A stretch of 64,000 nucleotides of DNA. Origin: Cercis canadensis. Its lineage: Eukaryota; Streptophyta; Magnoliopsida; Fabales; Fabaceae. Shown in pieces: positions 52,301 to 64,000 of this stretch. The stretch lies in assembly GCA_003255065.1 (NCBI GenBank), contig QAOA01003344.1, positions 202,836-266,835 of the forward strand. Reading direction: 5' to 3'. The first letter of the stretch is position 1, and every line of letters starts with the position of its first letter. Both the position numbers and the translations under genes were made by a program. The notes below the pieces were generated by a model. The model ran no database searches. It was not told the DNA's origin and saw only the letters and a program-made list of their open reading frames with translations.

Positions 52301-55300
52301 TATTGTGGGCCTTCCCAATGGCTACCATTCAGCTTCTTCAAGGTTGTTCATAAGGATTACAGGATGTTAAGTATTTTTTATTTGACTCATTAGTTTATTG
52401 GATCGTTTTAAACCATGTAAAAACATTAATCATTAAAAATTCAGTGGAGAGGAAGTTACTAGCACTGAATTTTATATCTACTAATTTTTGTTTAAATTTT
52501 ATAACCCATAACAATAGGTTTCAATACTTAAAGCAAGTTTTACTCAGTTTATAAGTTAATTAATTAGCTATCAATTAAGTATTTTGAATTTAAAAACTTC
52601 ATCCAGTGAAAACTATGAGCACTCGAATCCCCCTGAATGTTCATTGAAACAATACCCTTAAAGAAACCGTTGGCTGAAAATGACAGGGGCCAAAAGAAAA
52701 GCCATAAGGCTAAAAGTCTGTCTTGGAAATATCATAATGCTCCAATCAGATATACCAATCCCTGCAAAACAAGTTTCCACAGCCTTTCGCTGCTTTCTAC
52801 TCTTAAATGCCTGAAGTCCAATAATTGCAATTTAATTTTTGAGTCATCATACCAAATCAACTGAAGTTGAGAAACGGTTTTGATAGATAAGGGCCCACTT
52901 CCACTTCTCAGTTTTTACTCATCATTTTGCCAGTCACATATGCAAAATGTGTTTTGGACTCCTAATCTCACGTTCCAACTTCTTCTCTTATCCCAACAGG
53001 CTCAGAACCCAGTGTTTTACTTCTTAATATTTATTCTAATAGTAATCAATTTACAGGTTTGTGGTAATGCTAAGGAGAGTAATGCTAAGGAGAGTAAGAC
53101 CCTTTGGAAGTGTGCTCTCTTGCGGGGTTGAGGTGTTCATCCCTGAATTGAAATGCCAGATTCTTCAATTATAGAATTTTACCTTCCCATCTTTTGACAG
53201 ATAGACTTTTCATCTTAATTACTTTGCTCATTTTTATATTTAACCATCACAAACTCTTTCTGGCCATTAATTAGCAACTCAAACCAAAATTACTATAGCA
53301 TACATGAAGCAGAAGTACATGCCTTATCACAGAAGTAGTCACTCCAGTACTGTATAAACCTAGAATCTTCTTTGACATATAAGCATATCAATGTCAGCAC
53401 ATGGTTTCCATTCAGGGAATCTCCTAAAAAGACATACAGCGGGACTGGAGAGCTCTTCTATATTGATGTCTTTGCTTTTTTCCTTCTTCCCTTGTTTAAG
53501 AACAATTTTTTTGTACTGCTTCTTTTATTTTTAACAATTTTTTATCAAATAAGAAAAAAATCAAAATGTTAAATGAAGAAAAGTGAACCACCTTACTGTT
53601 AAACCTTCCTCGCTGAATCACACCAAAGCGATGCTGTTCATCCACCACAGCAATGCGTAAAGCTAAGAATTCCACTTTTTCTGATATCAAACTGTGAGTT
53701 CCTATTACCATCGAGATTTCTCCAGTCTGGATACCCTGCAATGACATAATTTAAATGATAAGAAATTCAAATTAGGGCAGGAAAAGGAGAAATGAATTCA
53801 CATTCTTACCTGACGAATCATCCGTGATTGTTTTAGTGGGGTTGAACCTGTGAGTAAAGCAACAGTGGGCTTGTGCTCAACCTCATCCAAATTCTCTAAC
53901 AAATTAAGCAAGTGCTCAAAATGTTGGATTGCAAGCAATTCAGTTGGAACCATGAAAGCTGCCTAATTATGGGACCACAAAAACCTTATATTATTATGCA
54001 TTATACATTAAAAGCTACTAAAATGAATAACGCTCCTAAATCCTAATAATAGCCAACCCAGCAATCACAGTAGTGATATACAATACATCTGACAGTCTAA
54101 TGAGAAACTAAGAGCTTATATAGACATACAAACAGGATGACAAAAGAGGAGAAAAAAAAAAAAATAGTGACCTACCTGATATCCAGAGCCAATGACCTCC
54201 ATACATGCCAGAAAAGCCACCACAGTTTTTCCACATCCAACATCACCCTGAAAGTGCACATAACATCAGATAAGAACCCTCTGTAGTACTCATCTACTAG
54301 GACATATCACATACGTCAGCAATTTATTTTCCTTTTGGATAGAAGAAAAATATTTATTGACAAGAAATAAGAGTACAAAAGCGGAGGATAAGGAATTCTC
54401 CTTAAGTCAAATAGAGAATGAACAGTAGTCCACAAATAAGTAAAGTGAACAACCCATATAAGCTGAGTGAACCTAAATTCTGTTCATAGACAGGAAGTAC
54501 ATAAACCAAGAAGCAATTAGAAGTGGATGACACATTATTTGATAGTAAAGGAAGAGTAAGACACCTAAAATCCAAACCTGCAGTAGCCGATTCATAGGAA
54601 CTGGCCTTTTTAGATCCCAAATAATTTCTGAAATAGCACGCAGTTGACTAGAAGTAAGGGTATATGGAAGAGCCTGCCAAAACTTCTTTGTGAGACATGA
54701 CCATTCATCTGTACACAGAACATTATCTTTTTGTCTTCTATACTTATCTAGCAAGCCATCCTTTTCTATTTGTGTACCAAGACCTTCAAGCATCTGGAAC
54801 AAGCGTCCTAACTGATAAATAATGATAGTGGGGATTAGTTTGAATCACAGAATGATGAAGAAAAAAAAGGGGGCTTTAACTGGGAACTTAGATATAGCCA
54901 AAAACAACATATGTGATTCAAAGTAAACAACATATGGATATAATTGATGCTTAACTGTCACCTGTATCTAAATTTTTGGGGTTCCTTTGATCAGAAACAT
55001 GTGCAAGTTTAACAATCACAAAATGGGTTAAACAATGACCAAGTAATAAGAGCCCAAACATATTTAACAGTTGTTGTCATCAGAGTGGGAAATGATCCAT
55101 ACAAGGAACTATGGTGGTAACATTTGATTAAACTGAAAAAATGGCTTTAGAGATGTGAGATCTGGCAACCAACCAGAATAAAGAGAAAGACTTGGTAAAA
55201 ACAGTAACAACAGGAAAAAAAAAAAAAAAAAAAAAAAAAANAAAAAAAAAAAAAAAGGAAAAGAAAAGAGAAAATAAAAATCACAGAACTATCCATAGAT

Positions 55301-58300
55301 GAGACAGCAAATGAAATCAGAAAAACGGTAACCTCACCTGCAAGTAAAAGAATTCATCAAATATAAGCCTCTTGCGAGCCAAATCAGCTTCATTTATACC
55401 CTTTGGCCTGTGGATCCCACCATATGCCTATATTATTGATGGAAAAAGAATCAATTTCCATTGAAAATACAAAGAAACAGATGACAAATCATTTTTAAAG
55501 AAAGATTCAGAAAACAGGAACTAGTCAGCAGTTTAAAACATTAAATAGCAAATCCACCCATGTGATTCGATTAGCATTGTTCAGAACCACTCAGTGATGT
55601 ATGGTAAATCGTTTTCAACAATTTGGAATCATGTCTATGTTTAGAGATAAATCCCACTTTTAGGCCTTCACGTAATGATTTAAGCTTTTAGGTCAAAACT
55701 GGTGCTTCAACATCCTATGAAAGCTTCCATGACCAAGCCATCAAGAGGTTGATCCATGCTGCTCCCATTCTTATAATTAGAAAAAAATTTCTGCATAAAG
55801 TAGTGGTGAGCCTATGTTTTGTCCACACTTCAAGCTCAAGTAGTTCATGGGCAGAAGCTTAAGCTATTAAAAAAGGGCCAAAGAAAGGTTTTTATGACTC
55901 GAACATGCCCCTAATGTAGAAGTCAACTCGGCGTGAAATGTGGTTAACAGCTATTGTGAAGTGTAACCAAATACTATTTTACACTGAAATTTTAATCATA
56001 AGACTGATGGTGGCAAAGAACGAACTCTAGACTACTTGGTTAGCTTGGTTGATACCATAACAAAAAAACTAATAAACCTAAAAGCTTAAAATATTAGGCA
56101 AGGGCCTAAGAATGATTTTTATGACTCTAACATGGCCCTCATCCTCATGTAAAATCCCACCAAACTTGAAATATGGTTAACAGATATCTTATAATGAAAC
56201 TAAACACTACTTTAAACTGAAATATTGATTATATGTCAAAGTGAAGTTTGCAAGTTATCTCCAACAAAAGTTAATAGGCATACTTATAAGCAATTAAAAA
56301 CCTCAAATATAATTTTGGAGGAAAAAGCAGATGGCTGGCAGAAGAGGAAAGTTTTGAAGAAAATATGCAACGCCCAAGTGTTACTTTATTTATTTTTATT
56401 TTTGATAGGTCATGTTGGACTCTTTTGATTATAAGTAAAATTCATGAATATAGAATTTCTGCTGGACTAAAAATGACAGAAGCAATCAGAGAAGATAGAA
56501 CAAAACAGATGACTAAAGAAGGATTCAGCAAAACCTCAAAATCCAGGACTTCTACGAAGGAATCCTCTGTTTGATTTTTATAGCCTAAATTTGTTCTATC
56601 CTACCCCAGAAATCTCTCTTTTGATGTAGAAGCACACTCCTATTACTTGTCAGGCCACATTTCTTTGTTTAGGGGATAAGTTCTTCTTTATATATGGTCT
56701 TCAGGCATATGCCTTGCCTTCTTAGGAAGAACTTCTTTCTCTTTCCCTTCCACACACCCCCCTGTCCCCCCCTATCCCCAACCAAAAAGAGAAAAAAGAA
56801 AACCTTGTTGTAGTATTGGGTCAAATTCATGCTTCCATCACACCATCATCATGATCCAAACAGTACAATCACTGCCAAATCAATCATAGGTTTCTTCAAG
56901 CATTCCACTTTCTCCTCTAACACAACGTTTTTGGATGCTTACTAGACACACACCCATACACAGAGGGGGAAGAAGGGCAGAGTTAGAAAATGGGGAGAGA
57001 GTGAAAAGGTAGAAAGAAGAAAAATATATTGACTATTAACAGTATGCAAAACACTGAATGCCAGACATGTATTTATATTTATACTACAGCTACATAATGA
57101 CATTTGTAGCCATTACTTAGGTACTCTCCAAGTAACCACTTCTCCCATCCCATAGCACTATCCTAATTCTTTGAAACACACAAATGGATATATTATGTAG
57201 CCTATAGTTAAAAGTCCAAACTGTCAAATAGGCCTGCATAGATTTTCGTTCACAAGTAGGCAAATTTAACATAATTTCAGCAATAGAATAAACAACTGAA
57301 TAAAATAAAGATACTTACATCATGAAGACTTAACAATCCAAATTGCTTTGTGATATCTTTAGGAATCGGATCAACATTGATGGGCAAGGCTTGTAAAGCC
57401 CTGGAAGAAATAAAAGAACAAATATTCAACACATCGTTAAAAGGCATTTTTCCCGAGTCATTTTGGTTTTCTTAAAAATCCCTATTTGCCTAAACTAATT
57501 TTACGGCTTCTCAAATACACTTCCTAGCTTTCTCATTTCTCTATGTTTAATAATGGGAATGGGTTAGGTATAGGAAATTCATACGTATAATATGGTGACC
57601 AATCCAATGAGTGATTGGGCAACATTGAACAAACTATCATGTCTCACTATTGAAATGTGACAGATCCAATACAGTTATTGGACAACAATGAACAAATTAC
57701 ACAAACTAGAAGATCCATTAAAATAATGTAAGTTCAGGAATTATTGATTTTAACTCACACTGAAGGGTAATATAGAATATTTAAACCCCAATGTTAAAGA
57801 AGTAATCAAAATATAAGATTCTGCCACTGGTTTTGAGATTTATGGATTGCAGATTAAACTACCAACAAGGGTTTGGAGACACAAACCTTGCAATAGTATC
57901 CCTGAGAAAATCTGGGTTCAGACGTCCTTTTGAAGGGTAGATAGGATATGGCCTCTCTCTGGCACAAAAAGATAAATCCTTTTCATCTTCAAGCACATCA
58001 ATATTATATTCTCTCATCTCATAGTGATCTTTAGCACGCATAGTCCTCACCTACTTTAAAAGACAACACTTAAGTGCAGTCTTAAGCAAAACTTTTAACA
58101 AAACTCTTAAGCAAATAAAGATAAAACATTCATATATAATTGGAGGAAAAGGGTTTATCTAAATGCAAGCAGGAGTAATAACTAAGATGAATGCAAAGCA
58201 GACACAGTTAATCTATAATATGATTGCCATAATTATGAGACAAGGCCCCACTCCCAGAAAAAGGCCCCTCCTTGCATACAAAGATCGCTACCACTTTTTT

Positions 58301-61300
58301 TCCTCTTCTATCTTGGGAAAGTTATTTATCTTAATTTTATCTACAGTCTCAAAATTTACCTTGGTACTAGAGGGAAGATGAAAATATCTACTAATCCTTT
58401 TGCAGGATTCTTGCGACTTACAAGGTCAAAGCAAAGAAACTTCAAACCAGTATATGACCATTTTACCTAAAATGGTACCTGAGTAATTAAAATCCTAATG
58501 TTTCTAAGTGGGTTTCACATAGGTGGTGGGCAAACAAACCTTGGTCAGACTCATGCAAAACAGAATGAGAATATGAGATACAATTTCTTACTTCATACAA
58601 TTCATTTGTCTTGGAGAAAAAAAAAAAAAAAAAAACAAAAACCCTTCAACACTCGCATTTATGGTAGTATCTGTCAATTTAAGGCAAAACAAATTCCTCC
58701 ACATTGAACACATGCAATGTACAAAGAATTATAAATAAGTAAAGCTCACCTTGCCACTCACACATGCTATGTCTCCCTCTTGGTACTTCTTTTCAAGACT
58801 TTTCAGGAAAGGTTTAAAAGTAAATCGACTGCCACGAAAAAATTTCTTCAGATGCAAATAAATTGTCTTCTTCCCCCCATTAATTGCATTGTCATGCACA
58901 GGCTTAGAAGCTGGTTTACTCTCTGCAATCTGACAACCCACAACAACCTCAAGAAATGAAAATGAATAGCTAGCTTTGACTCCCCTGCAATTAAAATACT
59001 AAATCGCATCAAGGAAAAAAAAAGCCCCCAACTTCTGAAAATGTTAACACCAAAAGTATAAGAATGACTGAATCCACATACATACATGCACATGGGCACA
59101 CACAAAATTCAGTTATAGAAACAATGAAAGTAATGATTTAAAAAGTTCATCTAGACACAAATGCTTATAAAATTGCATTAGCGCAGGAGAGGAGGGAGAA
59201 GAAATTTCCTAGCCTTGTGCTGGTGAACATACTAGTGAGCATAATGGACAGATATAAAACTAGATATCTGCCAAACTTCAGAAGCTTAAACATGATTTTC
59301 AGGCTTCAGCAGCGGTATTGCTTGTATTTAAAATTTTACTCCTATGATGATAAGTACATGAATGCTAACTAAACTACAAAGAAGACATATTGTTGGATAA
59401 TCACATCATGTACGTCAATGCCATCCTCATCATTTAATGTTTGAGCAAATTAAGCATTTTATAGCCAAAGGTAGACAGATGGCAAAGTCAAGTTGCTTGG
59501 AATAAATTAAACATCCATATTTGCCTCAGTTCGCATTGCTTTTTAAAATCCCTTTACAGTAGTACCCATTTTACTATATGCCAAAGGTAGAGAGATGGTA
59601 AAGTCAGGTTGCTTGGAATAAATTTTATCAAAAAAGTTGCTTGGAGTATATTGAAGACTATTATCCACACCCTCAACCAAGTTGCAAAGCAAGTACCTAG
59701 AGTGCTTAAGACCAAAAGAAGGATATTAGTATAGATAAAGCTGGTCAAGAAAAATAACAAAAAAAAAAAAATAGTGAATAGTTACCTTGAAGATAAGATT
59801 TTTCCAACAAAAATCAAATACTGCCCTTCAGTAATTTCAGCATGTGCATTCTGTAGGTCAGCATATGTTCGAGGAAAATGATGCAGCAATTTTCTCAACT
59901 ACATGGAAACAATGGGATTAATGTGAACCCAACCATCTTTCAAAACTAGAAGTCCAAAGTGCTACATATTTTCCAAACATTTTAGGGAACCCACCGTGTG
60001 AAAGCCACAGTTTTCTAGTTGTCCGCAGTGCCTCTTACTTAATCCAGGTATGAAATCAATGGATTTGTCAAGAAATAGCTCATTAGAAGTAAGGTTTAAT
60101 GATGACTGCAGTCCTACTTTATTAAGAGTATCCTCCGATGGGACTTGATGATCCAATTTTTCTTCATGTACAGAAGACATTGAATGAGGAGATAAAGGAC
60201 AAATAAAAGAATCTTCTCCTCTTAAAGAGGAAGATTCTTCACTCACAGAGGAAGATTTCTCACTGGAACCACTGGCAGACAGTGAAGGCCGTGCTTCAGA
60301 GAGAGTATTTTGAGCCCACCTTGCCTCTGAAGAATCAGAAAAATATTGTTTAAAATCTTCTGTTTCTAAAAAGCCTCTCGTTTCAGTGTAAGATGTGGTC
60401 CCATCATACAAAACTACTTGAGGAGCACTGCCCAAAACAATTGACGGAAATCTTTTACATGCTAAAGAGATGTCCAAATCATCTGCTGCATCTTTAAGAT
60501 TCATATCAGATTTGTTTTCGTCTCTTCCATTTCCCATTACATCAGGAAGGTCATAATCCATGAGAGCTGCTACCTATTAGTATAATGAATTGCATCCTAA
60601 GTTAGCTTTCCATGGGCAGTCATATATATTTTAAAAGAATTATCAAACATTTCTCCTCTGATCAAATATTCAAAGTGCTCTACAATAGAAAAGAATATCT
60701 AAATGGAAACCATTTGTTATAATCCAGAAATTTATTCCAACCAAAACTAAACCAAACACCAGTGGAACCGGCTCCAGCATCATATTACAGAGGAATACAG
60801 ACCATAAAATAGCCAACAGGACTTCGCATGAAAGATTCTGTTACATAATGGCTAATAATACTTTTAGATAATAGTAAGTGCTCTTTTCATTTACCATGAG
60901 CTATGCCATTTTAGACAGTGAGAGCCAAAAGGAAGTCATAGAATAATCGACCAATGTCTACAGGATTGCTAATGATGACAAATAAGTCAAAGCATGACAA
61001 CAACTCCCCAACTGCCAAAAAATACAACAGTAAAGGACTATATGGTTGCCCTGTCTTTATCATGCATGCAACACAAATTAAGCAAATAAACTTCTGTTTT
61101 TTTGGATAAAAGAAGTTGTATTAAGAAAGGAAGAATACAAAAAGAATGTGTTATCCTCTTCAAAAAAATAAAAAATAAAACACAGCAGAATCAATGTAGA
61201 AGAGCTCTCCAATCTGCCTCGTCTGTCAAAAAGATTCATCCTTAAAGACGTCATGGGCAGAGCACCATAATGAAGCCATGAAACCAATCCTGTCCCATAA

Positions 61301-63751
61301 TAGATCTAAAGTTGACAAGGCGTCCTAAAAAATTTGAGCATTCCGCTGCAAATAAAACACCTGAGAACTGCATAAACTGCACATTGCCATAAATTTTACC
61401 CTCCTTACTCCTTTTAAAACCCCTAAAACCAATCAACAAGCACTGCACCAAATTTGAAGGGCACACCCAACACTCATAAAATACCAAACAAAGTATTCCA
61501 AATAGAAGTGGCTGCTGGGCAATGTGAAAATAAATGGGTAGCTGTTTCAGAACTGGCACCAAACATAACACCCATATCAGACAACATAGCTTTTATGTGG
61601 CCTACAAACCTAAAAATATTATTAGTACTAATCCTATTAAGTATGGCTGTCCAAATGAAAGACTAGACCTTAGAAGGAGCTTTGGATTCTCAAAATAATT
61701 CATCAAGGCTATTCACAGACCGGGCGACTGGAAAAAGACTTACAGGAATTCATTCCAAATGGATCAAGCGTCCAAACCCTCCTATCCAAACAGGGAGAAC
61801 TTTTAATGAGGTTTTCAGTCATAATACCTTCCAAATGATTTACAACAAAAAAAAATTATTTTTTTTCCTTTTCAATAATAGAAGTTGTTTTCAAGCAGCT
61901 CACATAACACATTTGAATAATGCTGGTAAAAGGCACTAGATGTAGTTCTAACTCCTAAATTCAAACTTCCTTGCCATCATTTCCCATTCTGAAGCAATTA
62001 ATTTAGCAAAATTGTCCCAACCACGCTTAATTGATAATAGTTGGACTGCAAGAAATATCCAGCCACATCCAACTATACATTTACCATACTTCACAAACTA
62101 AATAGTGAAGCACAACCAGTCTGCTAGAGGCTGCAATTGTGCCAAGCTAAACCACTCAACTTTGATGCTTGGCTCTCAACCCCTACACCATGGTTAGTAT
62201 AATAACAGTCTTTAGACAAACGGACAAGCTACATTATTTACTCTCTACACCAGGTTGAACCAAAGCATCAAACCAACAAAAGCTCATATTTCTATGGAGC
62301 AAAATGCAGTTGTTCTTTCTGTGTTCATACAATAGCTTGCCAATCTGACTTAGCATGAGGAACACAGATCATGGACATAATTACAGTCAAGTTTCTCATC
62401 AAAGTCTCCATGAGCCATGACATGGCCCAAATCAACATTAACATTCAGCTGATAAGACCGCGTTGACAATCACCAGAGGTCATCTTACTTTTTACAAAAT
62501 ATTTACCCATTTCACTTTTTATTTGACAAGAATTAATTCTCAAGTGTTCAAATAATAGAAGTGGGTATGCAACAAGGAGCCATTAAAAAATCAACTTATA
62601 ACATAATGGCTTGTCAGCTGATACCATTACTATAAGAATCGAGTCATTATGTTGTTCTGACAGTAAATATTTACACCAGCAATCCTAAAAATTTGTAAGT
62701 TTATTTGTACCAAGTATAGTCATGAAAATAGTTCCATAGATTTTGGCAGCTCTTTGATGTTTGTGTCTGGGTGAGTACAATTCTGGAAATGATTCTATCC
62801 AATACAGTAGAATGGTAGAACTTTAACAGTTCAACTTCAAAAGTTTACGAGAGATCAAGACAGGAAGTGACTTATAGTCTCTCCTACTTCATAATGGAAG
62901 GAAAAAATATCAATTATTTGAATATTAAAAATCACCTCAAATTTTCATAAACACTACCTGTGCATACATCTACCTTACTATGCAACTTCGAGCTGCTTCT
63001 TGCACCTTGTCGGTCTATTTCCACCAACAACTTCTCTGATAGCTTATGCTTTAATCGAGTATACATTTTTGAAAAGTTTGAAGGGAGAAAACTACGACAC
63101 CTGCAAGAAGTAAAGTATCTGAATTTCATGCCCATGTGTCCTCAACTTTCAATCCTATACCTAAGTCTAAGCTTAAAATAAGAATTATGCAACGTACCTC
63201 ATTCTTCTATTCAAAAAGCCCCAATATACTCTCTCACCTTGAAAGACTATCATACTTTTAAATTGCTTTCCGCTGAAACACTGAAAAGACACGAGAAGAG
63301 TAAGTTCAGGCAACACAGAGTTAAAAGAACTGAAGTTGAATTGTCCAAAATGGAAAGAAAACAATTGGAGGAATAAAAATTAAAGAGAAAAGGTTCCATT
63401 CACACAAGAACACATGGTTGTGCAGCTGAGATGGTCAATGCCATGTCCTAAAAGCTTACTGCAACCAAAAAAAAAAAAACCTAATCAATATACATTCAAA
63501 TTGGAAGACAAAAACACAATGTCAATCAGCACTAGTAGAGTAGCAGTACAGGTGAAGCAAATATTCACTACTACTTCTCAGCTAAATGGTAGTAAACATT
63601 TGATGAAGGGAAACTAGAAGTAAACAAGAATTATCCATCGCATACACTTAGATTCTATGAAGAACCAACAAGGCTGTTTCTCTGTGTGTTGGCCTTTTCC
63701 GTTTGAGCTCCGAACCGCTCCCACAGTGAAGTGGTACAGGATGGTATTCAT
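49304..63751 (-). CDS. RECG1: Organellar RecG-like DNA translocase RECG1
   Basis: Seventeen coding exons, 1005 aa: 63716-63751, 63198-63280, 62974-63100, 59995-60573, 59786-59898, 58750-58984, 57887-58050, 57319-57400, 55338-55427, 54578-54811, 54176-54247, 53810-53962, 53592-53735, 51940-52095, 51298-51381, 49922-50494 and 49304-49396. All junctions are GT-AG and in phase. Residues 1-80 look like a transit peptide; 83-275 is a Ser-rich plant extension; an OB-fold wedge follows (about 300-480). The helicase core has Walker A GDVGCGKT 582-589, DEQH 688-691, SAT 736-738 and [12 protein letters not shown] 888-899. The C-terminus ends RQPLCLLGD. In bacteria RecG reverses stalled forks; Arabidopsis RECG1 limits ectopic recombination in mitochondrial DNA and is dual-targeted. 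The first exon is least certain: an in-frame ATG at 63253 would give a shorter N-terminus. Introns carry a LINE, a MITE and old LTR relics. Confidence 0.94.
50669..51107. mobile_element. MITE-like element in a RECG1 intron
   Basis: The left end (TATGTTTGGATGGGAGGAG) and the complement of the right end (CTGTGTTTGGATTGAGAG) form imperfect terminal inverted repeats, with an internal second GTGTTTGGATGAG near 50767. It is a non-coding element of about 440 bp in the intron between exons 15 and 16. The TGTTTGG motif is common in Harbinger- and hAT-type MITEs. No clean target duplication was found. Confidence 0.5.
55640..56170. mobile_element. Old LTR-like relics in RECG1 intron 8
   Basis: Segments resembling the small LTR family's terminal repeats appear once in plus orientation (about 55640-55710) and twice in minus orientation (about 55860-55910 and 56065-56145, with the mirrored form of CTTAGGCCCTTGCCTAATA). 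They are very diverged, with boundaries unclear. They are probably ancient copies or a related family. Confidence 0.35.
61080..61960 (-). mobile_element. Degenerate L1-type LINE, 3' part, in RECG1 intron 3
   Basis: On the minus strand the translation gives pieces typical of plant L1-type LINE C-termini: [16 protein letters not shown] near 61770, then [17 protein letters not shown] near 61530. The latter is the zinc-binding region that follows the reverse transcriptase, with the first cysteine of its second pair changed to Phe. Next comes [15 protein letters not shown] in another frame. Stops and frame changes make it non-functional. Only the 3' end is recognisable; the reverse transcriptase is absent. 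It lies in the 2.4-kb intron 60574-62973, on the same strand as the gene. Confidence 0.72.
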
Positions 63752-63915
63752 GGGCGCCGGCGGCGACGCTTCGCCGGGAAAAATGGCAGCAATGGTACAA
63801 AGCTCCTCTTAGACTTTCATTTCATCTGGTGCCAAAACATGGACAAAATTCTCGGAAATCAAAATTGCCTCCACCAACGAAGATGGATTGTGTGAATTGC
63901 CAGCAGACCTCAACT

Positions 63916-63959
63916 TGGGCTACCAGGTGGGACAAACATTTTGGGCTTCTCCAAGCCCA
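63916..63959. promoter_or_regulatory. Site II (TGGGCY) cluster, RECG1 promoter
   Basis: TGGGCT occurs at 63916-63921 and 63942-63947, and its complement at 63954-63959. The last two form an inverted pair spaced six bases apart. They lie about 170-210 bases upstream of the predicted RECG1 ATG. Such elements mark many nuclear genes for organellar proteins. The promoter continues beyond the window. Confidence 0.5.
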
Positions 63960-64000
63960 AACCAAATACTTAAAAATATGATTTATGTGAAGTTTTTTCT

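Overview
This is a nuclear fragment of a eudicot plant genome, probably a heterozygous woody species, though I cannot name it. The evidence is the low GC content, GT-AG introns, plant-only gene families and many small non-autonomous repeats. I assembled three complete multi-exon genes and one two-exon gene from splice sites and recognised families. From left to right they are: a PIN3/4/7-clade auxin efflux carrier (minus, 6 coding exons, 10554-14035); a small THA8-like PPR protein (plus, 2 exons, 31039-32345); an HD-Zip II transcription factor of the ATHB17 type (minus, 4 exons, 39435-43202); and the organellar RecG translocase RECG1 (minus, about 17 coding exons, 49304-63751).

The order PIN / ATHB17 / RECG1 matches Arabidopsis chromosome 2, where PIN4 (At2g01420), ATHB17 (At2g01430) and RECG1 (At2g01440) are adjacent. 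The window is therefore an ancient conserved micro-syntenic block, loosened here by long repeat-rich spacers and with the PPR gene lying between PIN and ATHB17. The genes are not an operon or pathway: PIN moves auxin, ATHB17 is a transcription factor, RECG1 guards organellar DNA, and the PPR protein probably binds organellar RNA.

Region by region: 1-10.5 kb is intergenic, with a foldback MITE, a small LTR (TRIM) fossil and several assembly-type duplications. 10.5-14.4 kb holds PIN with its leader (TATA box, one uORF). 14.4-30.8 kb is a long spacer with most of the TRIM copies, a Helitron terminus and a possible G-quadruplex block. 30.8-37 kb holds the PPR gene followed by a 2.4 kb near-identical repeat of its second half across a 326-N gap. 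37-39.4 kb is AT-rich spacer. 39.4-43.8 kb holds ATHB17, with an ABRE and a G-quadruplex motif upstream. 43.8-49.3 kb is spacer with one GC-rich block carrying three TCP-type sites. 49.3-64 kb holds RECG1, with a MITE and a broken LINE in its introns and TGGGCY promoter motifs at the window edge.

The strongest non-gene pattern is that seven of the twelve isolated N bases, plus the one long N run, sit exactly between two near-identical direct repeats. This looks like unmerged overlapping contigs or alleles rather than biology. I found no convincing new biological system. The best leads are regulatory: the TCP block, the ATHB17 G-quadruplex, the PIN uORF, and a possible intron in the RECG1 3' UTR.
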